Positions 25,944 to 40,900 of a stretch of 64,000 nucleotides of DNA are shown here, one piece after another. The DNA comes from Bugula neritina. Taxonomy: Eukaryota > Bryozoa > Gymnolaemata > Cheilostomatida > Bugulidae. Under the pieces are notes generated by a model that was not told where the DNA came from, ran no database searches, and saw only the letters and a list, made by a program, of their open reading frames with translations. The position numbers were made by a program, and so were the translations under genes. Location: positions 15,702,722-15,766,721 of the forward strand of contig OZ037766.1 of the NCBI GenBank assembly GCA_964035545.1. The letters are read 5' to 3'. Numbering within the stretch: the stretch's first letter is position 1; each line of letters opens with the position of its first letter.

Positions 25944-28900
25944 ATGAAGAAAGGAGATCAGATTGCCAAGCCTCCCAAGAAGCGGAAAATCCTTGAACAG
26001 TTAGCAAATGAAGGTCTCCCGACAGCGCCAATGTCGGTGCCAGTACCATTTCCTTCGATGACAAGACCCTCGACTCGGTCGTCGACTGTGAATTTAACTG
26101 ATTGGGTCGACTCTGCAGTGCTGGTGAAACAGCCCAGTAACTACTACTACCCAGGTGTCATACACTCTGTGCTCACTCCCACCTCCGTTGAAGTTCTGCT
26201 CGATAGAAATGGTGACAAACAGACTTTTCATGACGTGCTGGATCGAACTGATATGGTGCTAAGCAATCACAGTGCTCCTGCTATCATGATCAAGCAGGGA
26301 ATTAATGTCTGTGTTAAATGCAAACCCAGTGATTATTTCTTTACAGTGTGCACTGTAAAGGAAGTAAAACAAGGACCTCCTATGCATTGTTACGTACAAT
26401 TCAGCGATACTCAAAACGAGGCTTGGGTTTCTCGAGCCGCTATACGCCTCATCCAACCTCCCTGGTATGATGACCTTGAAGATACCGGAGGTCAAGAGGT
26501 TAGGAAAGTGGAACATATTGTAGTACTCGAATAAGAATAATTTTAGCAACATCTACAGATCTAAGAATTTTAGTTAATAATTTTCTGTGACTGTGTTTTC
26601 CCTCATGCTACCAGATATTAGGTTTATGTATTTTTGCTCTTTTAAATGTTTAAGGACAGTTTACAACAGGTTGTATTAGCTCTTGCTCTCTGTTAATTAA
26701 TATTTCAACTTCTGGTATTTTTTTCTGTATTTGGTTGAGTCCTGTGCAAAGAATAGTCATTTATTGAAATATTAGCCGATACTTTTGCATGGAAACTTGC
26801 TAGACTTTGATTTAAGGATGTCATTGTTGGAACCAAGCAGCTTACAGTCCATTAAAGCATAGTTTGAATGTTATACACCATTTTGTGTTGAGATAAGGCA
26901 TTTAAAATTGGTATTTTCCTATGGTTAGGCTGTAAAGTCTCTGTTTCTGCAGATGAGCCTGTTTGACAGATGATTGTTTTAAGGTTTGCCCATCACTGTA
27001 ATGTATTCAAAGTTTTGTGACCCACAATAAGTTTTATCTGTGTTTCACAGGTTTCAGCCTTTTTCTCTGCCCCTTCAGTCATCTCTCCTGGCAGCGAAAT
27101 AGATGAAGAACTTCGAGCCTTTGGATCTCCAGATTCTAGATGCACCACTCCTGGTGACAGCTTGAAACGGCCACCAAAGAAACGCGGACATGTGCGTAGT
27201 ATGAGCTCTCAATCAATAGACAGTGGCCGAGCATCTACACCTCGCCTGTCTTCTCCTGGTAAAAAGTACAAGAAAGGAGACATAGTACACCAACCAGGTG
27301 GTGTGAGGAAGAAGTACAATGGTAAGCAGTGGCGAAAGTTGTGCATGCATGGAACCTGTAACAAAGAATCTCAAAAGCAAGGGTATTGTTCACGACACTT
27401 GTCTATACAGAGCACTAGATCAGCTGACAGCTCTGACTTGAGTGTAGACACCAGCCCTCAGACTGATCAGTGTAGCTCTGGTAGAATCACTTCCGCCACC
27501 GATATGGATGAAAAAGAAGCAGTTTCCGTACTCATGTCACTAGGAAGTTCTGGTGCTGTTAGTAGTCCAGTTGTCAGTTCACCAGCAATAACCTCAACCA
27601 ATACTCCGCTAGTCAATGCTCAAACTTCACCTAAACAGGTCGGCTTCATTCCTATTTCTCCCCAGAGGTCTGTGGCATCCATGACAATGTCACCTTTACC
27701 AACACATGACACCATATACACAGCTAGCTCAAGTAGCTTGCCATCTACTACAAGCGTGACGTCACAACACCTTCCTAAATCTCAACAATCTCAAACTCAT
27801 TTCAAACCAAGCAACCTCAAGGCAGTCCCTGAGTTAGTACATAACCCTTTGCCGCCTAAGATGAATGCACATGAGGAGACCAATGCTACCACCCCTTTGC
27901 TCCATACCAATCTGAATAAAATGTTTATACCCAATACTGTGAACGAACTATCATCCAGCCAGCACAATCAATACCAGACTCAACAGCATTCTCTGTTAGC
28001 TCAGGCTCATCATCTACAACACATGCCTTACAATAGTATGTGGTCCGCTGCAAGTATGCTGGCTCAGCAGCAGTTTCTGGAACAATCTCTAATAGGATAC
28101 AAAGAGCCTTGCATTGGTTAGTTGTCTATATAATCCTAGTCAATGAATTGACAGTTTTTGATCATCTAAATATTAGTCACATTTGCTGTTGTGAAACTGA
28201 CATAGATAAGGTTCACTTGTGCTCATGATATTATTGTGTACTCGTGCAATAAAATAAACTATGTTTAATATTTCATAAGTTGGCATTTTATTTACGCTTA
28301 GAGTGACTTCAGCACTTGCATTAAACCCATTGCTGTACAACTTCTTGCTGGCCTTCTTTATCTAAGAGGCTTATATTGCTGGCATATTGCCATGTGTTGG
28401 GGAAATCTACTCCAGGAATAATCCTTCCACTATTCCAAACCACTATACTGTATTTATTAAATCAACTATTGGGTTTTAATATATCCTGTCATTTTTCAAA
28501 GCTGGCTGTGTAAGGTAACTTGTGTTAATAGCTTTCAACTGGGACCATCTTTTTGAATTCTCCATTCATGTAAAGCCATAGCCCATGTAGTTTATATCCC
28601 CGAGCTTTGTTTTACCTGGCGACTGCTATTGTGCTCTCCAATGATTCAGTGATCTCTTGTCCTTGATATTATTGCAAATACTTTATTGTTCCATGAACAT
28701 AGATTATAAATACTGCTGATTACACAATAATAATTGCCAGTTAAACAGTGCACACCTAATAACACCGGCTAGGTAATGTATAGCAGTGAGACTAGAGGCC
28801 TTGAATGGGTTTATTTCTTACGTAATTGTGTACTAATTCATAATTCAGTTCATGTTTACTATAATTGCAGTATACTTGATGGAGTGGAGGCATTAATAGA

Positions 28901-31900
28901 TACTTCTAATGGCTTATAATTCTACACCAACCTTTATATATAATATTGAATGTGATGTTTGCAGATGAGGACAGAGTGCCAGTGTATCCATGGCACACGC
29001 TGGTGCCTTTTCTTGGCAGACCAACATCTATACAGCAACCCCTGTCTAGCCACCCGTTTGCACCACTTACATTAGCCAATCTCACCAACTTGTCAACAGA
29101 AGAACCAGATGCCAGAGTGAACATTGATAATGCAGCCCCAGCTCAAACTCACATCTATCCTAACTTTCAGTTTATCAACCCAAACAAAAGCATGCCATCA
29201 ACAGAGGTATCACCACAGTACCCCATCACTTCCAGTCTCACACATCAAAGAAGACAGTCCCAGTCTAAAGCCAGTAATGCCGTCAGTTTGTCACCATCTG
29301 TGCCAGTGACTAGCTCTGCATTGCTGCCACCTGGCAGCACAGGTAACACAGTTGCTGGCCTACCTGTATCTCAGCCATACGCATCTTCTCGGTACTCACT
29401 ATCTGCTACAGCCACTGACTCAAGATTAAAAATTGGAAAGTCTGCTTCAGTTTCCATTCCAGCCTGTAAGTTTATTTACTCAAGTTTTGAGATTATTGTA
29501 GTGTGAGATAAATTGTCAATATCTGGTGTGACTATAAATCATTTAGCAAATCATTGTCAGGGGGTGCTTTCAGTGTACATCACTCATAGTTCTATCAGCT
29601 GCTGGGACTAGCCCATTAGTGTCTGGAAAATACAGCTATTACATCATTCAGTTGGTTGTAAATGGTCGCTATACATTAGATTTCCATTACTGTGGCTTCT
29701 TGACACGCAACAAGTGCTTTGGGGCCATCCATAAATTATGTCACGCTCAAGGGGGGGGGAGGGGGTACCCTCATGTGTGACAGTTTGTGACAGGGGGGAG
29801 GGGGGGAGGGTAGATATGTGTGATGTCACATTTTCAAATATTTTACCAAAACAAAATATTTCAGATATGTATTAATACTGAACATAAAACATCAAATACA
29901 TGTATTTTTTGTCAATATAAAGCACAATAAAAACAGACCCCCCTCCCCAGACCAATTAGCAAAAATCGGATCCCTGTTTTCCCGAATCGCTTTATCAGCA
30001 ATCCTCCCACAATGTGCAAAGACATTCAAAATATTTCCATTTGACCTGTACTGTCCATCACTGATTGGGAAATTACAACCCCGTATTTGCCCGGTTTGTG
30101 GGATGTATTTTCCCAGTCAGAAAGCAAAATCTAGCCACACCAAACTCCATACAGGTGCAAAATTTGTTGAGGTTTCAAAGAGGATCGATGAGGAGGATTT
30201 GGATACTATTACCTCAAGTGTTCAAAAAGATCTTGCAATCCCTGTAGATTCCCTACCCATCATTCATTCAGTCCAGGAATGGGCCACAGTACCATGGATC
30301 GAAGAAAACTAACTATTATGATGTTGAAAAACAGACTTCATGCTCTAGTGGAACTTTAATACCACTGAGGCAGTAAAAATAGCAGTTATAGGCCAGAACT
30401 TATGACCTGCCTTATTAAATCAAGCATGGTTTCAATAATGTTTATGATTTTCTTGTCATTGGATAATAATGATACACTGAATAAATTTAGGTTCTTAAAA
30501 AGTTGCATTCATAAATATTGAACTTTGTGCCTGTAATCATTACTAAACATAAACCATTCAATCAGTACTTTTTGTATGGAGTATTTAATCTTAAAAGGGC
30601 GTTTACATAATCTGTGTGACATCACATGGGGGGGAGGGGGTCATATAAGCGTGACACTTTGTGACAAGGGGGGGAGGGGGGGTCAAAAAGTGCTGAATAA
30701 AGTGTGACATAATTTATGGATGGCCCCTTTGCTACCCACACACTGGCCTTCTGCTACTAACAAAAGGGTTGTGGTAAAGTAGGTTGCTTAAAATAAACAG
30801 TCCTCTGGCTAAAATCTTCTATGAACAAGTAGTATTTTACTACTAGTGATATAACTGATGATTGTTACTACCAACAAGTCATGCCATTTTACTACTACTA
30901 TTACTACTAATATTACTACTACTACTACTACTGCTACTGCTACTGCTACTGCTACTACTACTGCCACTGCCACTGCTACTGCTACTGCTACTGCTACTGC
31001 TACTGCTACTGCTACTACCACTACTACTACTGTTGCTGCTACCACTTCTCCAGGTGATACTGAGGTAGAAAGTGGGCTGGAGGAACACATAGATGTGGAT
31101 CTTGATTATGAAAATGATGATGTGTTTGGGGAGGATACCACTTCCTCTGTATCTCTCCCAGCTGTTACATTTGATAAACCTAGAACTCAGTCTCTCTCAG
31201 CTCTTCCAAAGAAAAAGGTGGATGAGGTGAAATGTGGTCCTAAAAAGGTGGGCTGCTATCTACTAAATTATGTTAAGGAATAGTTTAGATTGTATCTGAG
31301 ATATTATAACTGACAATTTAAATTGTGTGAGACTTTTAGTCATGCAATGATTGTAATGCGGACCACAAAGTGAATATAGGGGCAAGCAATATGGTATCTT
31401 ACAAAATACAGCCAGAAATTTGTGTAAAAGGTAATGTTACATCATAACTTGATTCAAGATAGCAGAAAATTGTCTCAATTCTAGAAAACATTGGTTAACT
31501 AATCATCATTCTACATGATTCTTTCCAATGTTTTATTCTTGCTGGTTTATATGCTACATAGGTTCTATGACTTGTAAGTTTTTTTTATATGATGCTACAA
31601 TCGTTTTATTATGTAATTCAGGTTCTAAGTGTTTTTTTCAAAATAGACTGTTCAAATTTTATTCTATGTCTCATATCTTTAGACCAAGGAAAAGACCATA
31701 AGGCGTCCCATGAATGTGTTCATGATATTCTCAAAAAGACACAGGCCTCTTGTTCATCAACAGCACCCCAACCAAGACAATAGAACTGTTTCAAAGATTC
31801 TTGGAGAATGGTGGTATGCGCTAGACCCAAAGGACAAAGCTCAGTATGAACAGCTTGCTGCTCAGGTGAGACTCCCATCACTATTATGTTTTCATAAATT

Positions 31901-34900
31901 TACCAAATAATATTTATTTTAATCTGTTGAGATGATTAATAATATATAATTCATGCTAGATAAGTGCCTGTTGATGAGGTCCAGCCACCTTATGTTAATG
32001 ACTAAAATAAAAGCCAACCTGTAGATGCTTAGCTTTCCCAGGGCACAGATATGTTTAATGGTTTGAAGGAGATGCTGCTTATTTCCTGTGTGAAGAAATG
32101 GGTCTATTATCTATCAGCTATCTAATACCTTATTCTCATTTATCTATTCTGTAAACTTGCAAAATGATATTAACTTAAGCTAGACATTTTGCCAGTTTCT
32201 CTCCGTATAAATAGCTCCATCTGATGGCTATATGTCTCTTTTTGAGAATCTTTTGTTGGCAAACATTGTCATCTATGCTAGATGGTAATGCCACTAAGCT
32301 GTCCTCTAATGACAGCCCCTTTATAGAATATTTACTGGAAGTAATCAGTGTAGTTTGAGCACATTTGCTGGTGCGTTTTAGATCAAAGAGGCCCACTACA
32401 AGGCTCACCCAGACTGGAAGTGGTGTTCCAAAGATAGACGGAAATCCAATAAGAGTGTCTCTGAAGAATTATCAGAAGACGAGAAAATTTTTAATGGTGA
32501 GATGATTTCCTGCACCTCAAATTTGTTTTTAGTCAACATAAAGATGGTTCCGATTTTTTTACAATTCCCAAGTCTCAGAATTTTCAAAGTAGGGTAAAAA
32601 CTACTGCAAATATAATTCACGGTATAGTTTAGTACTCTAAAATGCATATATAATAAATAGTAGCAATCTCTGGGCGCATGATTGGCCGGGATGTTGAAGC
32701 CATGAGGAGAGTGGTATGATTGTGGAATACTGAGCAGTCTGGTAATTGCATAGCGTTTTCTCTTTGAAATAGTCCAGTCACCCAGGCTATATTTAGTTGG
32801 TACTACTACATCACTGCCACTACATCATTCAATGTTAACCTGACTTGACTATCTTGTCAAGTTTTAATCTAACATCTTGTTTTGCCAAAAAGTAATGACT
32901 TGCCATTTCCTATTTCAATTTGCAAAGGTTTTGAGCAAATGATAGATCCATGATACCAACAGTTGGATTAGATGGTACGCTAAATATTTGTATAATAATT
33001 TGGCCGGCTGATAATACTTTGGTTTTGATTCCTGTAGGATCATTTGGTGATTATTCTTTTTTTAATAGGAGTTGATTTCTTTGAGTTTTAATATGATTAG
33101 TTTGCTACTTGAAATGCAGCATTATCACCACATCTGCTACACTTAAAACCCTAAAAATAAAGGAAGTTAAAAGGTAGAGCAAATTTTCAAAGCATATGCT
33201 TAGAATTCACCTTCACCCTTACTTGTAATCTTCGAGATTTGCCTGGGTGAGCAGATTAATAAATGCTAGCCTTTATCTAACTGTGTGAATGGCTTTATTT
33301 TACTTCGACCATAAGCAAAATAGAGAAAGGCTCTAACTAATAGCTGCAAGATTGTAAAGTATCTGTAAGTAATACTATCAACACTAGAGTTAACTAGTAC
33401 CTCAGTTTAATACCTACACATTAGACATTATGCACAACTTCTGTCTCACCAGCAAGCTGGTATATTCTGACACAGTGATATGTACTGTTATCTCAACTAT
33501 CACTAATGAGCCATTACACTTTCTCCATCGCTTTCTCCTCATCTTAACTTCGCTGCTGTATGAAGAAAATTGTGTGTGAATCACAACTGTTTGATGAGGG
33601 AGAGAGAGTAATCACATGACTTTTGGAGTTAATAGTGACATTTACAATGACTATTCCTCTGATGTATTTATAGATCTCCCAATGTATAACCCTAATGGAA
33701 AGAAAACCGCTGAAATTAAGCATAGCCAAAATAGTAAGTACAGCAGTTCTGGGCGTATACAGCTATTTTCTAGACTAGTTCCTTAAAAAATTTAAGCTAT
33801 TTTCTTCTTCCTGCATATATGTGTTTTCCATCAACTCTGGTAAATTCTTACAAGTCTTTACCACTAGTCTCCATCTGTTTATATTTTTCGGTTCAAAAGA
33901 TTACTGTTTTGTCTCACCAATATTTAATTATAATGTAAAGCATAATATACTCTTCTCAACATGTTATGATGTAGAAAGGCTGACCTCATGGTGCCGTGTG
34001 ACCTGAGATGAGCATTGTTTACTATGCTAGTAGTCAAGTCAACACTGGGCTTGAGAGCTCATGTCGCTATGGCACCCATGTGTCAGAAAGCACCTGCAAT
34101 AACATTTCATATTCGATGTTTTCTATCGTAGTCTAGCAACTGAATATTGCAACGGGCTATAAAAAATGCATAAACAATTTGAATAGTAAGATTATTGTTA
34201 TTGCACTAGTGTCTTATAGTATATCTTAAGTATTCTGTTTTGAAGAGAAATATGACAACGTCTGATAGATTTAGAGTTACTAAAAACCCCAGTAAAAGAA
34301 TTCATGAGTCACCTCTTCTGTTAGTATTTAAATTAGAAGTGCCCTCCCTGGTCAAAGGTCAAATATGATTTGTTGTTCTTGGTTTACACTCAAGACAATA
34401 GCAGCAATTGCAACACTAAATGATGATTTCATTTCTTTGTTCTAACAGCTAAACAGTCAAAATGAATTGATTTACAACTCTAAAAATGTGGGTATAGTTG
34501 ATAAGGCATATAGGTTAATCTAGCCAGGTTGGTTTCCAAACAAGCTGTTGTCTCTGCCAGTTTATACATTTAGCAGTGATTTTGTTGTTTTGACCAAATA
34601 TGTAGTGGCTAATATTGCATCAGTAATTGTAATTTTCAACCCTGGATATGCATGCTTTGAATGACTGTTAAATCCTTGAACGAATAGCAGCATTATATTA
34701 TATAATACCAACGTTAGTGCTTTGCTGCTAGAGCACAATATATCCATTGATGGTGTAGCAATGACTGTATACTGACTGTCTATACTTGTGTAAACCATTT
34801 GTATAGTGTTGTAAAGTTATAGTTGTATAGTAATCAATGATGAATGTTGTGTATAATTATAATTTATTACGGGCAGTAGTAATTATTTAATCCAGGGTAC

Positions 34901-37900
34901 TAAAAACACCACATCGTTAGCTGATAGAGTACTCGGAGCTTGTCAGGTGCTCTGTGTGTGTCACATGTGATGTTCTATATTTAGAATCTCTAGCTGATTG
35001 CTGAATAAGTATAGAAGAGATGGCACTCTGGCACCATGGGCTCGAAATCACATAGCTATCTTATTGTTTTGAGGTGTGGCAATCATGCCTTGGGCTACAT
35101 TTCAAACCTACAGTTTAGTAACTGAGGGAAAAAAGCTGGGGTTTGCCTGCTGAGTTACTGCACAATGGATACTTGTTGTGACTCCAGCAGCCCCAGCCCT
35201 GTGCTAAGATACTTGAAAACTCTTTCGTTGGGCTGCACCTACAGTTTTACTAGCAGTGGTTCATATTGCAGGCAAGACAACTCCCGCTACCAAGCAATCA
35301 ATAGACCTTTCTTGCAAAGAAGACATAACCCTCAGTGATAGTGAATCCAGCAGTAATAAAGCCATTTCCAAAATAAGGTTTTCTCCCATATCTGCCAATC
35401 AAAGTAACGCTGAGCCGTCTTTTCAAAGCTCAGCTGACGAATCAAAATCTACCGCCTTTCGGCCTACACCAATCAAATATGGAGGGAAGGAGGTGAGTTC
35501 CCCAAGTTATTTCGTGTAGCTAATAAGTAAATGTTGCAGCCAGTTTTCATGTAGTTATTAGTATTGAAAATTTGAAGCTGTAAGTTGAATTCTCATTGCT
35601 GTGATGTTAACTTCCAGATCGTCTAATCAATTCTCCCCCAAATTTCTTACAGAGTTTAGAACTCCTTTAATGGAAGTAACTGAATGCTATTTAATAACCT
35701 TTTTACAGGAAATTAGAAATAAGTAGTAAGTACATGATGATTTTTATGATGGTATTACATTGTGCTAAGCTGCAGTTAGGATTGCACTTGAAGCTATCTA
35801 GTTATACCTAATGGCGCTATTTCATACCATCTTCTTGGAAAGTACCAAGTTTCAGTTCTATTCAATCAATGTCCAGGACATCTCTTTATACCATTGATTG
35901 AACTTGTTGAAGTCACATTCTTGTTTATCACTTTTATGATGCGACTTGCTTAATCTCCACCTTATTGAAAGGTATTGTGACAATAAAAGAGGGATCACAA
36001 ATAATAACTTTGACAGATTGCAAGATAATTTGATGAAATTGTCTTCTTGGGAGAGTTGAGTAATGAAGGTGTAAACCACTATTTTGATCTCAAATTGACC
36101 CTTCACCTGTCAAGAAATTGCTAACTGTGCACTAACGCTAGGTGGGTTTGAGACTAAGGCTCCAGAGGCCTTGGTTTGAGATGAAATTTAGTGAGTGGAA
36201 TATCAATAAAAATATAGCTTGGTGAATTTTTGTCAACTAAGATCAAAGAGATATAAGCCTCAGTATTGGTGCAACTAGACATTGCTAAGCTCTAGAATAA
36301 GGTTTTTTCTATTTCTGCCTCATATTTCGACAATTTTGAAAAAATATAAAAGAAAGTACCAAGATTATCCTGTGACCCCTGACTCCATGAGTCTGAGTCA
36401 TGATAAAATAAGATAACTGCAATATGCATATATTTAGTACTTACTGACAATAGAGCAGCAGACTAAACACATTCAGATTATTGAATGTAGGTTTATATTA
36501 AAAGTTACAGTAACGGAATAACAAATGAGTCCAAAGTACCACCAGTGATTATGTTTCAAGTGATTCAATGGAGTCACAGTGACAAATGCTACAAACCAAA
36601 TATTTTCTTGCTAAACAAACCCTTTTCTAATACATTGCAAATGTTGTAACCAAATGGATATTCCCGAAAAGGTGCTATGCTTAAATATAAGTTCTATGTA
36701 ATGCATTGCTGTTTGAAAGTCATTATGTTAGAAACAACTTAGATTGTAAACAAGTGATGAGTTATAAATATTTGAACCTGCTAGTTCTAATATTGCAATG
36801 ACAGCTTTCTTTAAAATTATTTCACCTCTTTTTTGCTATCTGAAAATTGTATCTGATTATGTAGGGCCTATAATATTTGTAGGAATTAGCAAGCTTTTTC
36901 AAAAAGGCATACTGGAGATGTGCACTAATAGACCTGAAAAATTTGTGGATAATTTGAGTTCCTGCATTAAATAGTAAATATAGTACTAGTAAAATTCTAT
37001 TCAGTTGGTAATAATGTTCTATATTTTACCGAATTGCTCAACTTCCCAGTGAATATTTTGATATAATGTAATGGCTACCAACTGGCAATATTATAGGCTA
37101 CTAGTAACTACCTAGCAATCAGTATTGTCAAGAAATCTGCAGCATGTAGAAAATTCACTTGCCAAAAATAAAGCATATATATTCAAAAGGCTTTCTACTG
37201 AAATAACCAGTTGAGTTATAAAATAATATATTATATTAAAATACCCAGAGGTAGACAGTTTCCATGCATAGGAAAGTTTAAATGCTTGGAGGCTTGAAAA
37301 CCAAGTAATATGCATCTGATGCAGATAATAGCTGCTCAATTCCTTAGATCACATGGAAAACATTTCTTAAAACAAATCTAGTTTTACCCACTTGTAATTG
37401 ACCAAACTTCTAAGAGCAACTGAGTGAGTGAGATGCTGGCTTCATTGAGTTTATAGAAGTATGGCAGCACTTGGTAAGCACATCTGATATCCACTACCCG
37501 ACCAGTTGCGTGGGTAAAGTTTCCATGCAATCACTTGGCTGATTTTCACACTTAAAGTAGCATACCTTGAATGCATTAGGACTGAGTTGTATTGCTAGCT
37601 GCTCTCCAAGTTTTCGAGGCCTCATTACATCAGCAGTAGCTACTAGCTTCTCCTTTCTGATAAAAGTTGGGCCAGGAGTATTTTGGAAATTCTTGACTCA
37701 TATTAGATCTCTTTATCTACAAGGTATTTAAGATAAAATATTGGATGCATGTACTAGTAAATATAGATAATGTACATTTAAAGTGGGTGGGAGACAGAGT
37801 TAATATTGACAGCTGCGTTATTTTGAGTATCCTTTTTAGATTTTGCTAATTGAATCGTTTTAATTTTAACCTGCATCATGCTGTCACTTGTGCTGGATGG

Positions 37901-40900
37901 CACAGCAAGCAAAAACATTTCGTAATGTCACTGGTGTAGAATAACTGTTTCCTATAAGTCATTGACATTCTTATTCAGTATTGTTGAAAAACAGTAGAAT
38001 TACCGAGCCTGGTTTGCCTCATCCTGCTACCAGATCCTGGTGGCCTTATGAAGAAGGTCTTTACCTTTTACCAGGCACTTCAAAAATAACTAAAATTTTT
38101 CAAGTTATTGTCCAAAAAAAGTTATTGTATGGAAATCTTCATTGAAAATAGTTTAGATGATTCTGTGCAACTGGCTGAGCCATTTACTCAAATAATTCCA
38201 AGTTGTTCACCTTTGTATAAGTCTTCTATATTTTTATGTAGGAGCCTGAAGAGCCTCCCAAGCCATCTAGTAACGGCTTCCAGCCTAAAGCTGGAGTCTT
38301 CAAAGCCCATTCTAAACTTGCAGAGCATGGTAAGTTACCATTACATTCTACTGTTGTAGTATGCAAACCAATCCCTGCACTTGAAATATGTGCAGGAATG
38401 TTATTATTGGAATCGAGATGTAATGTTAGTGTATCAAAGTGCATTTTATTTCAATGCTGCCCTGGCTCATGAACATGTTGGGCTCGGAGAATAGTCTAGT
38501 TCTTGGGAGTCATGTACACCCCTTCACTTGAATGCTGCATTAGAAACTCTTGCTAATCCTATGAAGTGTCATACTCAGTATATATAGGTTCCACATCTCA
38601 AAATGTAATAATGGGGGTGTCTTACTGCACATGCTGCATACAAATATTTATCAGGTGCTGACTCTGAAGGTTCTGCTCACACCACTGTCTCAGTCACTGT
38701 TGCTGGATACTCCTTGCTGAAGCCTCAGCCGGAGATTACCAAGTCAGGTAATTACTGTGAGATACTGTACACTGTACACCATAGATCTCACCTCAAACCA
38801 GGCAAATCGATAATAGTAGCTGCACTTACATGTTGCATTGGATTTATTCATGTTTTGGTTTGAGAACTTTCCACAGCAGCAAAAGTCCCACAACTTCCTG
38901 GTAGCCTGATGTTTCATTCGTGATGTCAATGCCAGGCAAGTCTGGGCAGATTTTTAGTGCTAGTTGGCTGTTCAATCAATAGTAATAAACAAGGAACTTC
39001 TTGGCCCGATGATATCCTAATCAATCAAGATTTTATCATCACGTTATGCTTGGCATAATAAATGCACTCAATGATAACAAAATTGATCTCAGGAGTTGTC
39101 TTTTCACATATTTTATATGAAGGGTAAGACTTTGTGATTGATTTAAGGCATTTTGATGCAGGCAAGACGATGAGAAGCTCTATTCTACACATTACTACTT
39201 TCAAAGACTAACCATGTCTATACTAATCTCTATTCATATTTCAATTAGCTGATGTCTCGTTGCCTGGAAAACCTCACAAGCCACCCACCACCTCTGCTAA
39301 GACAGGTTTAGCACCCTGGGTGCCAGTTGGCCCTGCCCACATCTCTCTTCCTGCAACTACCAAAGTAGACTGGGGTCCAGTGGAGTCGGGTGCCCACCCC
39401 CAACTACTGGTATTTTGCCCAGTTCTATTTTTGAGTGTACTACAATTTTGTGACAACTTTTTATGTTGCTTAAAATGTTGAAGTAAATAACTCTATCACT
39501 ACCATAATATTATAAGTTGAAGGCATGTGGTGTATTTTTGTGGCTAATAACAGATAAATTGAATCTCCTTGTTTTTCTCTTGACATGCCATGACTGATCA
39601 TGTGATATTCACAGGTGAAGCATTCAACTGCAGGAGGTTTTACTGGAGGTTTTGGTTCTCCTGCTGACTATTCATACGTGCAAGGTATTTCCTCTTTATC
39701 TATAGTCAATAAAAACCTCTATAACGGTTGTACGTATCATATATGCATGTAGTTAGGATACAACTGTATAATGCAGAGTATAGGAAATGTAGTTGTTGCT
39801 TGCAGTGTTGCTCTATCATTTATGTCTAAGCATTTTTCTTGGTGATTTTTGGAGTATTAGGTTATTATTGTATGAATGTGTGGGAAGTAGTACAAATTAA
39901 CAGTTTTTTTTCTGGCAAATGCATCATGAACATTTGCTTGATTAAAAAAAGATTTGAAAGCATTTTACACTCAAATGCCAAAACAAAAAAATGTAAACCC
40001 AACTCTATCTAAGCAAAAACTGTATTTTTTATTATCCTAGATTTTTGAGGTCCTTTATTTTTGTTATAAGCATCTTTTAATTTTATTAATGAGTATGCAA
40101 TATGCAATTTAATTTGATTTGAACCTTTCTCAAATGGTGTTGAGTGATTAGTGATACTGCATCACACTTATTTCACCCTGTTGTACATTACGTTGGCAGT
40201 TTTCTCGAACTGTCGACTACTACTTGAGTAAAACTATAAAAAGGATGTTTTGAAAACCGTAGTATGACAGTTCAAGGTTGTTAAAGTTTAAATCTGTGCA
40301 ACTATGTTGACTGATAGTAAAATAACTGAACCTAGTAAAATTGAATTAAAGTATGCTTGTGCCTTGTTGTCAAAATATGAGTTGGCAGTACTCCTTAGTG
40401 ATGGTACCTACATTTCTGCTGATTGCTGATATGTTTATGGATGACTGTATGAAATTTAAAAAAACACTTTGAGTTCTGTTTTATGTTAGTTTTGCTTTTC
40501 AGACTACATGGAACATATTATTTCAGCTCATAATGCTCTATAGACTAGCTCACATTAAACTGGCATATATTAGACTAGCACATATTAGACTAGCACATTA
40601 AACTGGCATATATTTAGTATAAGGAATTCTATATGGGTTGACGTGTTCGCAGGAGCTGGAGGTAAGAAGATCACTGGAAAAGCAGAAGTAGGTTTTGTTA
40701 GCAGTAAGCAGAAGGCTTACCTGAGCAAAGTGAGGGCCACCACGGCTAACATACCTGTGGAAGGTGGCACACATACTGGCCTTGTAACCTCACTTTCACA
40801 GCCAGGTAAAGGGTCCACTGTTCACCTCTCTTCATTAGCACAAGCTTTTTATATACTGTACTCGACTAGAGCTTGTATAATTAAGTTCATCATAAATGCA

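Noticed and set aside
30809-31090. Val-Ala, Leu and Ser homopolymer-type open frames around the ACT/GCT repeat
   Set aside because: All are shadows of the trinucleotide repeat. Only the part from 31054 on the plus strand is supported as a cic exon.
39260-39481. Open frame continuing past 39409 and a mirror frame on the minus strand
   Set aside because: The plus-strand part to 39409 is a cic exon ending at a GT donor. The extension is intron, and the minus frame is its shadow.
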